From the NCBI GenBank assembly GCA_937893415.1, contig CALBWZ010000246.1, forward strand, positions 1 to 8,821: a stretch of 8,821 nt of DNA. Reading direction: 5' to 3'. Below the pieces are notes generated by a model. The model was not told where the DNA came from. It was given only the letters and a program-made list of their open reading frames with translations, and made no database searches. Every line of letters starts with the position of its first letter. The first letter of the stretch is position 1. The translations under genes were made by a program, and so were the position numbers. Source of the DNA: an uncultured Comamonadaceae bacterium (GTDB lineage: Bacteria; Pseudomonadota; Gammaproteobacteria; Burkholderiales; Burkholderiaceae_C). Shown in pieces: positions 5,395 through 8,821 of the stretch.

Positions 5395-6733
5395 TTCAGC
5401 GCCAACCAGCAGTTCATTTGCCCACGCCCACGCCACCCACCCACAGTGGGCCATGGCTGTGGCCTTGGTGGTGGTGCAACTGCGCGCGCAACTCACGCAG
5501 GCGCAGCACCGTCAGGTTCACGGCAGCCACACCGCTTTGGGCTTGGTGTACATCACAGACCATTACGCCGAGCACGGCCAAGCCTTGCTGGATATGCTGC
5601 GCCGCGACTTGCCAGATGTGCTTCGCTGGGTAGGGACTGTGGGTATTGGTGTGGTGGCCACGGGGGTGGAGTACATGGACGAGCCTGCCTTGTCTGTCAT
5701 GCTGTGTGATTTACCGCCAGACCAAGTTGAGGTGTTCAGTGGTTTGTCACCGTTGGCGGCATCGGGCACCACCAGCTGGGGATGGTCTGCTAGCAGCGCG
5801 TTGTTGCACGCGGATGGTGCAGCCCCAGAGTTACCGGGCTTGATTGAGGAGTTGGCGCAACGCACAAGCCACAATGTGGTGTTTGGTGGTCTGGCTTCTA
5901 GCCGTTTTGATGCAGTGCAATTTGCGTTTGAGGATGCTGTCGCGGTCGGCGCTGCGGGTGGGGCCTCTCGCGGTGGGATGTTGTCTGGGGGCTTAAGCGG
6001 CGTTGTGTTTGGCCCAGATGTACAGGTCAGAAGCCGCGTGACACAAGGTTGTCGCCCTATTTACAAAGCCAGCACTGTGACCGCCGTCGATGGCCATGTG
6101 GTTTTATCGCTGGGCGATGAGCCTGCTCTGACAGTATTGCTGCGCGCTTTAGGCATAGACGGCACAGACAGAGACCAGTTGGTGGCGCGTTTGCGTCAGA
6201 CGCTGGTTGGCTTGGAGTCCGCACAGTGGGTGGGCGACAGTGATGTGGTGAAGGCAGAGCGCGCCCAAAGTTTGCTGGCTAAGCGTGTCGGCTTGTTCGG
6301 TGCCCAAACCCGCGTGCGTCACATCGTAGGCTTAGACGTTGCACGCAAAGGCGTGGTGGTGGCCGACCAGGTGTATGTGGGCGACGAGTTGCAGTTTTGC
6401 GAGCGCCATGTCAAAGCTGCCAGAGCAGACTTGGTGCGGGTGTGTGCTGAGGTTCGCGAAGAAGTTGAAAGCTTCCAAATGGTGCCGTCCGCCATCAACG
6501 CGGACATGGACACGGTGCAGCCAGACAACAGTGCATCGGCTTTAACCATTCGCGGTGCCGTGTATATCTCGTGTTTGGGCCGTGGCGGTGATCACTTTGG
6601 TGCGGCCAATGCCGAGATGCAAATTGTGCAACACGCCTTGGGTGATGTGCCAGTGGTGGGCTTTTTTGCTGGTGGAGAAATTGCCCACCAGCACATACTG
6701 AGTTACAGCGGCGTTTTGATGGTGTTCAGTTAA
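5387..6733 (+). CDS. FIST domain (FIST_N + FIST_C) signal-sensing protein
   Basis: About 448 residues with both halves of the FIST module, a predicted small-ligand sensor found in signalling proteins, here without any attached kinase, cyclase or chemotaxis domain. The N-terminal half runs from about residue 13 (HAHATHPQWAMAVALVVVQL) through GTVGIGVVATGVEYMDEPAL (83-102) and VFGGLAS (165-171). The C-terminal half ends in the typical SCLGRGGDHFGAAN (395-408), VPVVGFFAGGEIA (421-433) and SYSGVLMVF (439-447). The start is uncertain: no ATG precedes the conserved HPQW block after phaM, and the first in-frame ATG (5453) falls inside that block. I chose the GTG at 5387, which overlaps phaM by eight bases, implying coupled translation; no ribosome binding site precedes it. 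The frame stays open back to 5177 inside phaM, but that stretch is low-complexity Gln/Pro/Lys, a shadow of the phaM tail. Ligand unknown. Confidence 0.85.
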   Translation: MPNSAPTSSSFAHAHATHPQWAMAVALVVVQLRAQLTQAQHRQVHGSHTALGLVYITDHYAEHGQALLDMLRRDLPDVLRWVGTVGIGVVATGVEYMDEPALSVMLCDLPPDQVEVFSGLSPLAASGTTSWGWSASSALLHADGAAPELPGLIEELAQRTSHNVVFGGLASSRFDAVQFAFEDAVAVGAAGGASRGGMLSGGLSGVVFGPDVQVRSRVTQGCRPIYKASTVTAVDGHVVLSLGDEPALTVLLRALGIDGTDRDQLVARLRQTLVGLESAQWVGDSDVVKAERAQSLLAKRVGLFGAQTRVRHIVGLDVARKGVVVADQVYVGDELQFCERHVKAARADLVRVCAEVREEVESFQMVPSAINADMDTVQPDNSASALTIRGAVYISCLGRGGDHFGAANAEMQIVQHALGDVPVVGFFAGGEIAHQHILSYSGVLMVFS

Positions 6734-6736
6734 ATT

Positions 6737-8001
<1,265 letters not shown>

Positions 8002-8016
<15 letters not shown>

Positions 8017-8181
8017 AGCGAAGGTTTGTACGGTTCGCGCTGTGGTTGGCGTGCTGTTGTGTTCCACCCTCTCTTGCGCAGTCGGCGTATGCAATTCGCT
8101 GTTGGCCCACAGCCATGCGGCTGCAAAGCTGACGGTGATGGCAATAAAAAGACTACCCCCGACTCTGACCAGCATATCCAT
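8002..8181 (-). CDS. Small single-span membrane or exported protein, 59 residues, unknown function
   Basis: I do not recognise this protein. The frame starts at the ATG 8181-8179, six bases after AAGGA (8192-8188), the best ribosome binding site on the minus strand here, and ends with TAA at 8002. It begins MDMLVRVGGS and continues with a hydrophobic stretch, residues about 7-26 (LFIAITVSFAAAWLWA), followed by a polar Thr/Glu/Gln-rich tail of about 33 residues. One arginine (R6) precedes the hydrophobic segment, which suggests an inner-membrane anchor with the tail outside, or an uncleaved signal peptide; no clean signal peptidase motif is seen. It reads in the same direction as tgt, 45 bp upstream, so co-transcription with tgt is likely. 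An overlapping 93-codon frame in another phase (8186-7905) lacks these hallmarks. Evidence is frame, ribosome binding site and membrane segment only; homologues are unchecked. Confidence 0.6.
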
Positions 8182-8187
8182 GTCACA

Positions 8188-8192
8188 TCCTT
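8188..8192 (-). promoter_or_regulatory. Ribosome binding site of the 59-residue miniprotein
   Basis: AAGGA on the minus strand, six bases before the ATG at 8181. It is the main reason to believe the short gene is translated and that this ATG is its start. Confidence 0.55.
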
Positions 8193-8195
8193 GTT

Positions 8196-8213
8196 ATAAT
8201 ACTATTGTATTAT
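8196..8213. repeat. Perfect inverted repeat just upstream of the miniprotein ribosome binding site
   Basis: ATAATAC (8196-8202) and GTATTAT (8207-8213) are exact inverted arms around TATT. It ends three bases before AAGGA on the minus strand. As DNA it could be a repressor site; as RNA it would be a weak AU hairpin next to the ribosome binding site. It does not match well any operator consensus I can recall. Confidence 0.5.
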
Positions 8214-8270
8214 TATTAATTCGGCGATGTGTGAAAAATTATGCAAATTTATAACAAAAAACACGTTTTA

Positions 8271-8299
8271 CATACACAAATATGAGTGCTATTTGTCAA
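8271..8299 (-). promoter_or_regulatory. Candidate promoter for the miniprotein-tgt unit
   Basis: A perfect -35 hexamer TTGACA lies at 8299-8294 on the minus strand. At 17 bp spacing the -10 is TGTATG (8276-8271), only three of six matches, so the promoter is moderate at best. Transcription would start about 80-85 bases before the miniprotein ATG and pass through the inverted repeat at 8196-8213. Confidence 0.35.
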
Positions 8300-8416
8300 T
8301 AAGCAGGTGTTTTACTTTTTTGATCGGTACGTGTACATGGCTGCCGTATTAAAAATAGTACTTAAAAATTACTTTCTATAAATGGCCCACATCGCTTGGC
8401 TGCGAGCCCTGCTTGA

Positions 8417-8821
8417 TTAACGTTGCAACAACATGGCGTCGCCATAGCTGAAAAATCGGTAGCGCTGGGCGATGGCGTGTTGGTACAAGCCCATGACGTG
8501 GCCGTGGCCAGCCAGCGCACTGATCAGCATCATGAGGGTGGATTTAGGCAGGTGGAAGTTGGTAATTAAGGCGTCGACCACTTTGAACTCAAAGCCTGGC
8601 GTGATGAAAATAGACGTGTCGCCGCTGACTTGTCCAGTCAATGCCCAGCTCTCCAAGGTGCGAATGGACGTGGTGCCCACCGCGATGACACGGCCGCCGC
8701 GTGCGCGGCAATCCTCAACAGCTTGTATGGTTTCGGTCGGTACGTTGTAACGTTCGGCGTGCATGACGTGTTCGCTTAAATCTTGCGTTTTAACCGGTGA
8801 AAACGTGCCTGCGCCAACGTG
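8417..8821 (-). CDS. queA: S-adenosylmethionine:tRNA ribosyltransferase-isomerase, C-terminal part (cut by window edge)
   Basis: The last 134 residues are visible; the gene runs off the right edge, and the frame continues without a stop to base 8821. QueA transfers and rearranges the ribosyl group of S-adenosylmethionine onto preQ1 at tRNA position 34 to give epoxyqueuosine, in the cytoplasm. The visible part begins [11 protein letters not shown] and contains [11 protein letters not shown], then [37 protein letters not shown] and [17 protein letters not shown], and ends in [12 protein letters not shown], all standard QueA blocks. It is on the same strand as tgt and works in the same pathway, but 460 bp with a small gene and an AT-rich region separate them. 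Confidence 0.96.
   Translation of the reverse strand, partial: HVGAGTFSPVKTQDLSEHVMHAERYNVPTETIQAVEDCRARGGRVIAVGTTSIRTLESWALTGQVSGDTSIFITPGFEFKVVDALITNFHLPKSTLMMLISALAGHGHVMGLYQHAIAQRYRFFSYGDAMLLQR

Larger units (their letters stand above)
8182..8416. other. AT-rich intergenic region between queA and the miniprotein gene
   Basis: A 235 bp region with no coding potential that I can support, much richer in A and T than the genes around it. It should contain the end of the queA transcript and the promoter of the miniprotein-tgt unit. No strong queA terminator is visible: the only small stem near the stop is GGCT/AGCC around 8401-8411, without an adjacent T run. Homopolymer A and T runs are frequent. 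Confidence 0.6.

Noticed and set aside
8196..8213. Fur box reading of the AT-rich palindrome
   Set aside because: The arms share only part of the GATAAT hexamer pattern and the spacing does not fit the 19 bp Fur box.

Overview
The window looks like ordinary chromosome from a beta-proteobacterium of the order Burkholderiales, probably Comamonadaceae-like. The best pointers are a DUF3567 protein and a PhaM-type polyhydroxyalkanoate granule regulator, both families I know mainly from that order. A Burkholderiales-style Tgt and a DUF3108 protein agree with this. By eye the base composition is moderate and even, apart from AT-rich intergenic stretches near 1950-2040 and 8190-8390. I see no transposase, integrase, phage gene, CRISPR array, tRNA or rRNA.

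Layout. 1-148 (minus): the N-terminal part of a DUF3567 protein, cut by the window edge. 256-1050 and 1047-1895 (minus): a DUF3108 protein with a twin-arginine-like leader, translationally coupled (ATGA overlap) behind an IclR-family regulator. 2048-3070 (plus): a fumarylacetoacetate hydrolase-family enzyme divergent from the regulator; the 152 bp between them hold two inverted repeats of identical 6-5-6 geometry. 3087-3518 (minus): a VOC/glyoxalase-fold protein convergent with the hydrolase. 3845-4651, 4684-5394 and 5387-6733 (plus): a probable operon of a crotonase-fold protein lacking both canonical hydratase glutamates, PhaM, and a two-domain FIST sensor protein that probably starts inside the end of phaM. 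6757-7956 (minus): tgt. 8002-8181 (minus): an unannotated-looking 59-residue membrane miniprotein with a good ribosome binding site. 8417-8821 (minus): the C-terminal part of queA.

How the genes fit together. queA and tgt belong to tRNA queuosine synthesis: Tgt puts preQ1 into position 34 and QueA builds the epoxycyclopentane ring. They are usually adjacent, but here 460 bp with the miniprotein and an AT-rich control region separate them. PhaM ties the middle of the window to polyhydroxyalkanoate storage. The IclR regulator, hydrolase, VOC protein and crotonase resemble a small catabolic set for an unidentified acid or CoA ester, but the substrate cannot be read from sequence.

I found no convincing new multi-gene system. 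The items most worth a second look are the miniprotein and the palindrome over its ribosome binding region, the crotonase with replaced catalytic residues, the paired palindromes in the IclR intergenic region, and the phaM/FIST overlap.
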